Source: an uncultured Croceitalea sp. (GTDB taxonomy: Bacteria; Bacteroidota; Bacteroidia; Flavobacteriales; Flavobacteriaceae). Taken from it: a DNA stretch of 64,000 bases. The position numbers and the translations under genes were made by a program. Position 1 is the stretch's first letter; the number at the start of each line of letters is the position of its first letter. The stretch is from positions 1,736,001 through 1,800,000 of the forward strand of contig CANLXH010000001.1 in assembly GCA_947495075.1 (NCBI GenBank), read 5' to 3'. This document shows positions 1-6,938 of this stretch, one piece after another. The notes under the pieces were generated by a model. The model saw only the letters and a list, made by a program, of their open reading frames with translations, was not told where the DNA came from and did no database searches.

Positions 1-1
1 A

Positions 2-163
2 ACCCATGACAAATCTGATGGAGGTAATGGTTGGTTTTGGTATGAAGTTACAGATTCAGAAGATGCTACCAAAATTGCAGCGATTGGAAATGGTGTAATT
101 GGATGCGCAAGCTGCCATACTATTGGAAAAGACATGGTACGTACCAAATTTCCGCTCAATTAA
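2..163 (+). CDS. cytochrome P460-like protein, C-terminal fragment
   Basis: The frame is open from the window edge to the TAA at 161-163, so only the last 53 residues are visible. They contain GWFWYEV followed by a c-type heme site C-A-S-C-H and a short tail (KDMVRTKFPLN). An aromatic strand followed by a C-terminal CxxCH and a D-x-V-x-T tail is the usual end of periplasmic cytochrome P460-family proteins, which bind one heme and can oxidise hydroxylamine or handle NO. The next gene, 23 bp downstream, is of the same family, so the two are probably cotranscribed. The family call rests on a short stretch and the N-terminus is outside the window. Confidence 0.6.
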   Translation, partial: THDKSDGGNGWFWYEVTDSEDATKIAAIGNGVIGCASCHTIGKDMVRTKFPLN

Positions 164-186
164 AATAATTTTTAAATCATATACAA

Positions 187-843
187 ATGAAGTCTACAAA
201 AGAAAATATTTTTCTTACGATTAAAAGCTTGTTCGCAATTGCGATTATAGCACTATTAACAGTCTCTTGCGCAGATAAAGCATCTGACGACTATAAAAGT
301 ATTACCTATTTTAATATGGATGCCAATGATGAATTGGTTAGACCAACAGGTTATAGAAGTTGGGTCTATGTTGGGACTCCGGTTACACCAAATGATTTAA
401 ATGATGGTAAGGCACCTTTTCCGGAAATGCACAATGTATACATTGACCCTCAAAGTTTTGACCACTACAAGAAAACTGGAAAATTCCGTGAAGGAGCTAT
501 TCTTGTTAAGGAACTGGTAAGTATTGGCTCCAAGACAGCCGTTAGTGGAAACGGTTATTTTGCAGGAGAGTTCATTGGTTTAGAAGCATCTGTTAAGAGC
601 AAAGAACATTTTCCTGACGAACCTGGTAATTGGGCTATATTTAGTTTTACCAATCCTGAAGAAGGAACGTTGAAACAAACAGCTGGAGCTTTACCAACGA
701 ACATGTGTAATGCATGTCATCAAGCAAATGCACAAGATGACTTCGTATTCACACAGTATTACCCCGTATTACGAGCGGCCAAAAATATTGGTATGGATGT
801 TAGTCCTGAAGATAATGCAAAAAGAATGACAGCAGCTAAATAA
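187..843 (+). CDS. cytochrome P460-family lipoprotein
   Basis: A 218-residue protein with an N-terminal signal ending in a lipobox-like LLTVSC (Cys28), so probably a periplasmic or outer-membrane lipoprotein. The body (about 45-170) has the P460 pattern: YRSWVYVGTPVTPN, then EMHNVYIDP and FREGAILVKELV. A single heme c site C174-N-A-C177-H178 follows, and the protein ends about 40 residues later. P460-family cytochromes bind a cross-linked or ordinary c heme and act on hydroxylamine or NO in the known cases; the substrate here is not known. It lies just behind another P460-like gene. A role in nitrogen oxide detoxification would fit the nos genes further on, but that is inference. Confidence 0.75.
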   Translation: MKSTKENIFLTIKSLFAIAIIALLTVSCADKASDDYKSITYFNMDANDELVRPTGYRSWVYVGTPVTPNDLNDGKAPFPEMHNVYIDPQSFDHYKKTGKFREGAILVKELVSIGSKTAVSGNGYFAGEFIGLEASVKSKEHFPDEPGNWAIFSFTNPEEGTLKQTAGALPTNMCNACHQANAQDDFVFTQYYPVLRAAKNIGMDVSPEDNAKRMTAAK

Positions 844-854
844 TTAAAGTATAT

Positions 855-921
855 GTAAACTGGGTTGAGTTTACTTATTAAAAGTAAAGGTATAATTAGC
901 TTTTTAAAAAGTAAACTCAAC
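855..921. repeat. long inverted repeat behind the P460 genes
   Basis: GTTGAGTTTACTT at 864-876 is exactly complementary to AAGTAAACTCAAC at 909-921, and the same strand can also pair with GTAAACT at 855-861, so two exclusive hairpins are possible. It lies between the P460 gene and the next start, where a terminator is expected, but it has no U tract. Confidence 0.5.
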
Positions 922-937
922 TCATTAAACATAAATA

Positions 938-1498
938 ATGGCTCTTATGATATCATCCTATTACCATAAAGTATTGAAGATGCAAAACTTGATTAAAGAA
1001 CATCCGGTTTTCTTTACAGTTTTGTTATTTTTTTTAGTAACATTTATTGGCTATGGGCAAGAGATTACATCGGATGTTTCCGAGAATAAGCATTCTAATA
1101 ATGGACCAGGGTTTGAGTTGGTAGTCTCCGGCGTTGTAATTTTCAACCCTGAAGCAGGGCATACAGACCCTTTAACAGAGCTTCATTTTACATACTGGAC
1201 GAGCCATACTTGGGCTTTTGGCGTTGGATATTCCTTAATCTATGAAGAAGAGGGAAGAGTTAGTCATGAAGTCGCTACTCTAGTGAGCCATAAACCTTGG
1301 CCAATATTGACTTTGAACGCAGGACCTAGTTTTGCTTTGGCAAATTCAGAAAGTGATTTTAAAGTTTCGGCATACCTAGAAGGGGAGTTGAATATTAGAA
1401 TTGGAAATAATGGGTTACATACAGGACCAGTACTTGGCACTCTGATAGGAGATGAGTTCAGGTATTTTGGTGGAATTCACTTAGGACTCGAATTTTAA
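938..1498 (+). CDS. predicted outer-membrane beta-barrel protein, unknown function
   Basis: A 186-residue protein I do not recognise by name. The ATG at 980 gives a convincing signal peptide (MQNLIKEHP, a hydrophobic stretch, then GYGQ) and may be the real start; the ATG at 938 would add 14 residues. After the signal come short alternating polar and aromatic strands (ELHFTYWTSHTWAFGVGYSL, TLNAGPSFAL, KVSAYLEGELNI) and a last strand ending in F (GGIHLGLEF). This is the usual pattern of a small eight-strand outer-membrane barrel. It stands alone between two hairpin-containing gaps. No function can be inferred. Confidence 0.55.
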   Translation: MALMISSYYHKVLKMQNLIKEHPVFFTVLLFFLVTFIGYGQEITSDVSENKHSNNGPGFELVVSGVVIFNPEAGHTDPLTELHFTYWTSHTWAFGVGYSLIYEEEGRVSHEVATLVSHKPWPILTLNAGPSFALANSESDFKVSAYLEGELNIRIGNNGLHTGPVLGTLIGDEFRYFGGIHLGLEF

Positions 1499-1632
1499 GT
1501 ATAGGAGTATTAAAAGCTAATCATACAAATCTGGTATAAATTCAGAAATACATGTTATAATAAAAATAAGAGTAGATAAACGAACAATGATAAATACCAC
1601 ATTTACAACAATTTAATAATCGTTTTAATAGA

Positions 1633-2193
1633 ATGAAAAAAATAATAGCACTCGGCGCAAGTAATAGTAAAAACTCAATTAATAAAAAATTTGCTAAATG
1701 GGCGGCACATCATATTGAAGACGCATTGGTAGAAGTGGTAGATTTAAATGATTATCAAATGCCGTTGTATAGTCCTGATTTGGAAGAAAACGAAGGAATA
1801 CCCGACATTGTAAACGAATTGAAAATTAAACTCAACACAGCCGATGGCTTTGTCATATCTTTAGCAGAATACAACGGAAATTATACAGTTGCATTTAAAA
1901 ACACTCAAGACTGGTTATCAAGAATGGGTCGTGATATTTGGGGTAGCAAACCTACTCTTTTAATGGCTACATCACCAGGCAAAATGGGTGGCAAAAGTGT
2001 ATTGGCTATTGGGAAACAAGGTTTCCCTCATATGGGGGCATCAGTAGTTACAACTTTTTCCCTACCAAGTTTCCATGAAAACTTTATTGATTCAAAAGGT
2101 ATTGTAAATGCCCATCTTTCTACTGAATTTATTATTCAATTAACGAAGTTTAATAATGTCTTAAATAAAAATTGGAGAGAAGAAAAGGTATAA
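1633..2193 (+). CDS. NAD(P)H-dependent FMN reductase family protein
   Basis: A 186-residue flavodoxin-like fold protein of the FMN_red family. The FMN phosphate loop is GASNSKNS (8-15), SLAEYNGNYT (76-85) is the segment that holds the isoalloxazine ring and ends in the family's YN-G, and ATSPGKMGG (112-120) forms the third flavin loop. Family members reduce quinones, azo dyes or chromate with NAD(P)H, usually as cytosolic dimers, and protect against redox stress. The length is normal. It is followed by a convergent gene. The substrate cannot be read from sequence. Confidence 0.85.
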   Translation: MKKIIALGASNSKNSINKKFAKWAAHHIEDALVEVVDLNDYQMPLYSPDLEENEGIPDIVNELKIKLNTADGFVISLAEYNGNYTVAFKNTQDWLSRMGRDIWGSKPTLLMATSPGKMGGKSVLAIGKQGFPHMGASVVTTFSLPSFHENFIDSKGIVNAHLSTEFIIQLTKFNNVLNKNWREEKV

Positions 2194-2478
2194 TACATAT
2201 TGATTTACAAATTGAATGATTGATTGTTTGATCGTTTGATTTTAGAAAAACCACCAAATATTAAACTAAAACAATCACTTTATCATCTTTAACTTCAGAG
2301 GTAACCGAATAAGTAGCTTTTTATTCGATTTAGCTTATATTAAAATCTCTTATAAAGATACGCAAGTCAAAAAAGAGCAATGCAGCTAAATATTTCAATA
2401 AAATCGATATAATTCTAAGGCTTTACAAATACCTAATATGATTCTCTTTATAATAAATTGCCCATATTAAAGTTCTAA
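2194..2478. other. convergent intergenic gap, nothing recognised
   Basis: This 285-bp AT-rich gap separates the FMN reductase (plus) from a USP gene (minus). I found no open frame with coding character, no operator of the type found elsewhere in the window and no strong terminator hairpin. Confidence 0.5.
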
Positions 2479-3372
2479 CTAAACTGAACTTACAGAAACC
2501 TTATCATTACTTTTCATAGTCTTAGACATACCTAACTCTGGTATTATCAATAGTGGAATCTGTGTATGAAAAGTTAGACTTTTTACTACTGGCTCACGTG
2601 TAATCTTTTCCATATAACTATGCTGGTAATTGAGCATCGCTAGTAAATGGATGTCTAACTCATTCGTAAATACTCTAAGAGTTTGTGAAATTGAATTAAG
2701 TTCGGAAACTGTATGAACAAAATGTTCAACTTCATCTAAATATTTACGCAACATGTCTAAATTAAACTGTTGTAACTCACTAAGAGTTTTTATTTCATGT
2801 TGAACATGAACAATTCGTACAGTAGCATTAAATATTATCGCTAAATCTTTTAAAGGCCGTAGTTCTGATTTTGTATAAAACCGATTAAAATCTGTAGCAA
2901 ATGCAATTTCTTTAAGATTGGTGAAATCAAAATACTGAGGAATAACTAGTACTGGGCAATCACGTATTCCTTTTAATATACGCACCGTATTATTTCCCAT
3001 AAATACTTCTTTTAAACCAGAGGCTCCTTTCGTACCAGTTACCACTATATCAATATCTTCATTTTGAACAAGTTCTTTAATTTGATCTACCAAAAGACTA
3101 AATGATGAGTGAGTCTTAAATCTATGACTGTTGATACCAAATTTGTTTGTAATACGCTCAATAGTACGCTTCAATCCATTTTTAGAATATGACTCTCCAT
3201 TAAGAATATTTTCATTTATAGAGCTTGCCATAAAACGGTTAGAAGCAATAGCTGGCGTGTAGGTATTTAATAAATGAAAAACACATTCTTCCTCTTTAAA
3301 AAGTTTAATTGCATAACTAATTGCGTTCCATGCATTCTCTGAAAAGTCTGTTGGCAAGAGTATATTTCGCAT
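2479..3372 (-). CDS. tandem universal stress protein (USP)
   Basis: A 297-residue protein with two USP domains (about 1-145 and 150-285). Domain 1 opens with MRNILLPTDFSENAWNA and has the ATP-loop pattern G113-TK-G116-9 residues-G126-N, with Asn where most USPs have Ser or Thr. Domain 2 has lost the loop and instead carries HSYMEKITREPVVK before a last strand PLLIIPE, as in the USPs at 41-49 kb. USPs bind ATP/AMP and promote survival in stasis or hypoxia. The gene has its own promoter with the shared palindromic operator (3422-3433) and a TACTTTTG -7 element, so anoxic induction is likely. Confidence 0.88.
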   Translation of the reverse strand: MRNILLPTDFSENAWNAISYAIKLFKEEECVFHLLNTYTPAIASNRFMASSINENILNGESYSKNGLKRTIERITNKFGINSHRFKTHSSFSLLVDQIKELVQNEDIDIVVTGTKGASGLKEVFMGNNTVRILKGIRDCPVLVIPQYFDFTNLKEIAFATDFNRFYTKSELRPLKDLAIIFNATVRIVHVQHEIKTLSELQQFNLDMLRKYLDEVEHFVHTVSELNSISQTLRVFTNELDIHLLAMLNYQHSYMEKITREPVVKSLTFHTQIPLLIIPELGMSKTMKSNDKVSVSSV

Positions 3373-3390
3373 TTACTTTTAGTTTATAAA

Positions 3391-3433
3391 CAAAAGTAGC
3401 ACGGTGCTTTTCGTTAAATCATGATATTTATCA
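3391..3433 (-). promoter_or_regulatory. FNR-type operator and -7 element, usp
   Basis: On the minus strand the palindrome TGAT-AAAT-ATCA (3422-3433) is followed after 27 nt by TTTG within TACTTTTG (3398-3391). It lies just ahead of the USP start at 3372. Confidence 0.85.
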
Positions 3434-3452
3434 GCTTTTAGAAGAAATACAG

Positions 3453-4142
3453 TTAAAACCCATCTGCCAATTCTTGGAGCTTTTTTGGATTAGTTATACT
3501 AATTTTTTTACCTGAAGCTTTTAACAATCCTTCTTTTTTAAACTCCGAAATTATTCTAATACAAGATTCAGTTGCTGTACCAACCACATTAGCAATATCT
3601 TCTCTAGAAAGAGTAAGTATAAGAAAGCCTTCATTATCTTCTCCAAAATTTTTACTTAGATATAAAAAAGCTTCCGCTATACGTTGCTTTACCGTCTTTT
3701 GAGACATATTTACAATGACATCATCTGCCTCTTTTAAGTCATGAGCCATATGACGAAGTACTTCTAAAGAAAAGTTAGGATTGTTATGTAATGTATTTAC
3801 AATATCATCTTTTGGAATAAAACAGACCTCCATATCGCTAATTGCAGTAGCACTTAAATTTACTTTTTCTTCTGCAATTACAGAACGCTGTCCAATAACC
3901 TCCCCTTTACTTGCAAGTTTTACAATTTGGTCTTTACCGTTTGGACTTAGTTTGGCTAGTTTTGATACACCAGAGCGAACACAATATACTCCATTAAGCC
4001 TATCCCCTTCTTTAAAAATTATGTCTCCTTTTTTAACTGTTTTGTAAATTTTTGAATCGGAAACCTTTTTCAACTCCTCTTTGTTCATGGCTCGTAATGA
4101 GTTGAACTGGCGAACGATACAATTTTCACATCTGCTTTCCAT
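3453..4142 (-). CDS. Crp/Fnr family transcriptional regulator, FNR-like
   Basis: A 229-residue regulator with a cyclic-nucleotide-type beta-roll (about 20-135), a dimer helix and a C-terminal HTH (about 150-225). N-terminal C5-x2-C8 and C107 (in MEVCFIP, aligned with Cys122 of E. coli FNR) suggest an oxygen-labile Fe-S cluster, but the third N-terminal Cys of E. coli FNR is absent, so the fourth ligand is open. The recognition helix reads GTATESCIRII: Glu192 and Arg196 match FNR Glu209 and Arg213, with Ile195 in place of Ser212. It is divergent from ccoI and shares a single operator with it, so autoregulation is likely. It is the best candidate reader of the operator found 19 times in the window. 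Confidence 0.85.
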   Translation of the reverse strand: MESRCENCIVRQFNSLRAMNKEELKKVSDSKIYKTVKKGDIIFKEGDRLNGVYCVRSGVSKLAKLSPNGKDQIVKLASKGEVIGQRSVIAEEKVNLSATAISDMEVCFIPKDDIVNTLHNNPNFSLEVLRHMAHDLKEADDVIVNMSQKTVKQRIAEAFLYLSKNFGEDNEGFLILTLSREDIANVVGTATESCIRIISEFKKEGLLKASGKKISITNPKKLQELADGF

Positions 4143-4167
4143 GATTTTATTTTTATACCTGAAGTTG

Positions 4168-4241
4168 TAAAGGTAGTTTGGGTGAGTTGATTAAAACCTG
4201 ACTTATGTCATGTTTTAAGAACTATGCACTTTACATCTTTG
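4168..4241. promoter_or_regulatory. shared divergent FNR-type operator, fnr-like / ccoI
   Basis: The palindrome TGAC-TTAT-GTCA (4199-4210) is flanked at exactly the same distance (27 nt) by TTTG at 4238-4241 for ccoI and by TTTA, within TACCTTTA, at 4175-4168 for the regulator gene. One site can therefore serve both promoters. Confidence 0.85.
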
Positions 4242-4262
4242 CAAAGGGTATAAGCATAAATT

Positions 4263-6659
4263 ATGGATGGTACTAATTGTTATCATTGCGGTGAAGACTG
4301 CGATAATTTTAGTGTTGATTTTGATGAAAAACATTTTTGTTGCCATGGATGCAAAACAGTTTATGAGATTTTCGCTGATAACGATTTATCCTATTATTAT
4401 GACTTACAAGCTGCTGCTGGAGCCACTCCTAAGGCGATTAAAGGAAAGTACGATTTTCTCGATACTGATTCTATTGTTGAAAAACTAACTGAATTTAAAG
4501 ATGATAAATTACAACTAATAAATCTCTACATCCCACATATTCATTGTAGTTCTTGTATTTGGGTTTTAGAAAACTTAAACAAACTTAATTCTTCTATTAG
4601 AAACTCACAGGTAGATTTTCCAAAGAAAACAGTACGTATATCTTACTCTTCTTCTAAGTTTTCTTTAAAAGACTTAGTACTATTATTAGCTAAGATTGGT
4701 TATGAGCCTTATATCTCATTAGATGACTACGATAACAAAAAGAAATCTGTTAATCACGAGCTAATCTATAAACTTGGAGTTGCAGGATTTGCTTTTGGTA
4801 ATGTAATGTTTCTTTCTTTTCCGGATTATTTTGATTTACCATCCAATACTCCCTCAGGAGGAGAATTCTGGCTTAATCAATACCAAGATGTTTTTCGTTG
4901 GCTCATGTTTATTTTTTCTCTTCCAGTAGTCTTTTATGCCAGTTGGGGCTATTTTAAATCTGCTTTTAAAGGACTACGCTCTAGGGTTTTAAATATTGAT
5001 GTTCCTATTGCCCTAGGAATAGTCGTACTATTTTTAAGAAGTACTATTGATATTGTCTTTGAGTTAGGACCTGGCTTCTTTGACTCTCTTACTGGACTTG
5101 TATTTTTTCTATTATTAGGTAGATTTTTTCAACAGAAAACTTATTCATTCCTCTCTTTCGAGAGAGATTATAAATCCTATTTTCCAATAGCAGTTACTGT
5201 GATAAATTCTGAAAAAGAAGAAAGAACTACTCAGATTCACGATATAAAAAAGGGAGATAGATTATTAATTAGAAATGAAGAGTTAATTCCTGTGGATGGA
5301 ATTCTTCTCAATGGTAATGCTAGAATAGATTACAGTTTTGTAACTGGAGAATCTGAACCTGTTAGAAAAAAATCTGGAGATAAAGTTTTTGCTGGTGGGA
5401 AACAGTTGAACGGTGCTATTGAAATAGAAGCATCAAAAAAAATCTCTCAAAGTTATCTCACACAATTATGGAGTAATTCGGTTTTTCAAAAAAATAAAGC
5501 GGACACGTTTCAAACGTTGACTGATAGTATTGGAAAACGATTTACCATTGTCGTATTATCAATAGCAATCATAGCAACTGCGTTTTGGTTATATCATGAA
5601 CCAAGTAAGGCTATGAATGTTTTTACAGCTGTTTTAATAATTGCTTGCCCTTGTGCAATTTCACTCGCCGCACCTTTCACTCTAGGCAATATGCTTAGAA
5701 TTTTCGGTAGAAAAAAATTCTATCTAAAAGACACACAAACTATTGAACAGTTAGCACAAATTGACACTGCAATTTTTGATAAAACTGGTACGATAACCAC
5801 GTCCAAAAAGACCATTCCTATTTATCAGGGTTCATCTCTAAATAAAGATGAAGAGCTCCTTTTAAAAAATACGCTTAGGGCTTCTAATCATATTTTAAGT
5901 AGGTCTTTGTACAGAATTCTTGACGCTAATGATATTATAACGTTAGACACTTTTGAAGAGTATCTAGGGAAAGGAATCGAAGGCACTAAAGACAATAATC
6001 ATATTAAAGTTGGTTCTTCAGATTTTGTTAGTAAAAGGAAATTCCATGAAACCATAAATACTGCTGTACACATTAGTAGTAATGACAATTATAAAGGTAA
6101 ATTTATTTTTTACAATCAATATAGAGATGGGGTATCAGAAGTATTTAAAACCATGTCTAAAAACATGAAACTAGCAATTTTGTCTGGTGATAATGAGGGT
6201 GAAAAATTAAGATTGGAAAAACTATTACCAAAACTGACACCACTCTATTTCAATAAAAAGCCAGAACATAAATTGGAGTTTATCAAATCGCTTCAAGAGA
6301 AAGACAAAAAAGTACTAATGGTTGGTGATGGATTAAATGATGCAGGAGCGCTGGCACAGAGCAACGTTGGCATTGCTATATCAGAAAATGTAAATGTGTT
6401 TTCCCCTGCTTGCGATGGTATTTTGGATGCATCTAAATTCCAACAATTGTATCAATATATCCTTGCCTCAAAAAAGGCAATGCGCATCATCAAATTGAGT
6501 TTTGTCCTATCCCTATTATATAATGTTATTGGACTCTATTTCGCTATCACAGGCCAATTAGAACCTGTTATCGCGGCCATTTTAATGCCATTGAGTTCAA
6601 TAAGTGTGGTGGCATTCGCAACTGTTATGACGAACATTTTAGGAAGGAAAATAAAATAA
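4263..6659 (+). CDS. ccoI: copper-translocating P1B-ATPase for cbb3 oxidase assembly
   Basis: A 798-residue heavy-metal P-type ATPase of the CcoI/FixI kind. The N-terminus has a Cys-rich metal site (CYHCGEDC, then FCCHGC) and an HMA domain with CSSC (about 97-100). Transmembrane helices follow, with the metal-selecting C462-P-C464 in the sixth core helix, the phosphorylated D506-KTGT loop, and VGDGLNDAGA in the hinge. It exports or loads copper needed for the CuB centre of cbb3 oxidase in the inner membrane. It is the first gene of the cco group, and its promoter shares an operator with the FNR-like gene. Confidence 0.95.
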   Translation: MDGTNCYHCGEDCDNFSVDFDEKHFCCHGCKTVYEIFADNDLSYYYDLQAAAGATPKAIKGKYDFLDTDSIVEKLTEFKDDKLQLINLYIPHIHCSSCIWVLENLNKLNSSIRNSQVDFPKKTVRISYSSSKFSLKDLVLLLAKIGYEPYISLDDYDNKKKSVNHELIYKLGVAGFAFGNVMFLSFPDYFDLPSNTPSGGEFWLNQYQDVFRWLMFIFSLPVVFYASWGYFKSAFKGLRSRVLNIDVPIALGIVVLFLRSTIDIVFELGPGFFDSLTGLVFFLLLGRFFQQKTYSFLSFERDYKSYFPIAVTVINSEKEERTTQIHDIKKGDRLLIRNEELIPVDGILLNGNARIDYSFVTGESEPVRKKSGDKVFAGGKQLNGAIEIEASKKISQSYLTQLWSNSVFQKNKADTFQTLTDSIGKRFTIVVLSIAIIATAFWLYHEPSKAMNVFTAVLIIACPCAISLAAPFTLGNMLRIFGRKKFYLKDTQTIEQLAQIDTAIFDKTGTITTSKKTIPIYQGSSLNKDEELLLKNTLRASNHILSRSLYRILDANDIITLDTFEEYLGKGIEGTKDNNHIKVGSSDFVSKRKFHETINTAVHISSNDNYKGKFIFYNQYRDGVSEVFKTMSKNMKLAILSGDNEGEKLRLEKLLPKLTPLYFNKKPEHKLEFIKSLQEKDKKVLMVGDGLNDAGALAQSNVGIAISENVNVFSPACDGILDASKFQQLYQYILASKKAMRIIKLSFVLSLLYNVIGLYFAITGQLEPVIAAILMPLSSISVVAFATVMTNILGRKIK

Positions 6660-6669
6660 TCACGGAACA

Positions 6670-6712
6670 TGACAAATGTCATATGTGAAGGGAAAACGCG
6701 GACGTAGTTTTA
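6670..6712 (+). promoter_or_regulatory. FNR-type operator and -7 element, ccoS operon
   Basis: TGAC-AAAT-GTCA (6670-6681) is followed after 27 nt by TTTA within TAGTTTTA (6705-6712), 20 bp before ccoS. The site therefore centres near -41.5 and should drive ccoS-ccoNO-ccoQ-ccoP and probably ccoGH. Confidence 0.85.
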
Positions 6713-6731
6713 CAATCAAATTCAGGTAGGT

Positions 6732-6926
6732 ATGAGCGTAATATATGTGTTATTAGCAATCAGCATTGTGGTTGCTATACTCTTTTTCATAGCATTTATT
6801 GTTTCGGTTAAAAAAGGTCAATATGACGATTCATATACGCCCTCCGTACGCATGCTTTTTGAAGATGAATTAGTCATCGAAAAATCTTCCGAAGAAATAA
6901 AAATCGATAAAAATCCAACTAAATAA
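6732..6926 (+). CDS. ccoS: cbb3 oxidase assembly protein CcoS
   Basis: A 64-residue protein with one N-terminal transmembrane helix (about 3-26), a basic KKGQYDD junction and the conserved SVRMLFEDEL segment. Length and pattern match CcoS, a small inner-membrane factor needed for cofactor insertion into cbb3 oxidase in proteobacteria. It follows ccoI by 72 bp, with its own promoter in between, and is 12 bp ahead of ccoNO. Confidence 0.88.
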   Translation: MSVIYVLLAISIVVAILFFIAFIVSVKKGQYDDSYTPSVRMLFEDELVIEKSSEEIKIDKNPTK

Positions 6927-6938
6927 ACAAGAATAACT

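Noticed and set aside
1588-1599. Operator-like TGATAAATACCA before the FMN reductase
   Set aside because: One half-site is mismatched and the distance to a TTTR element does not fit; the start codon is too close.
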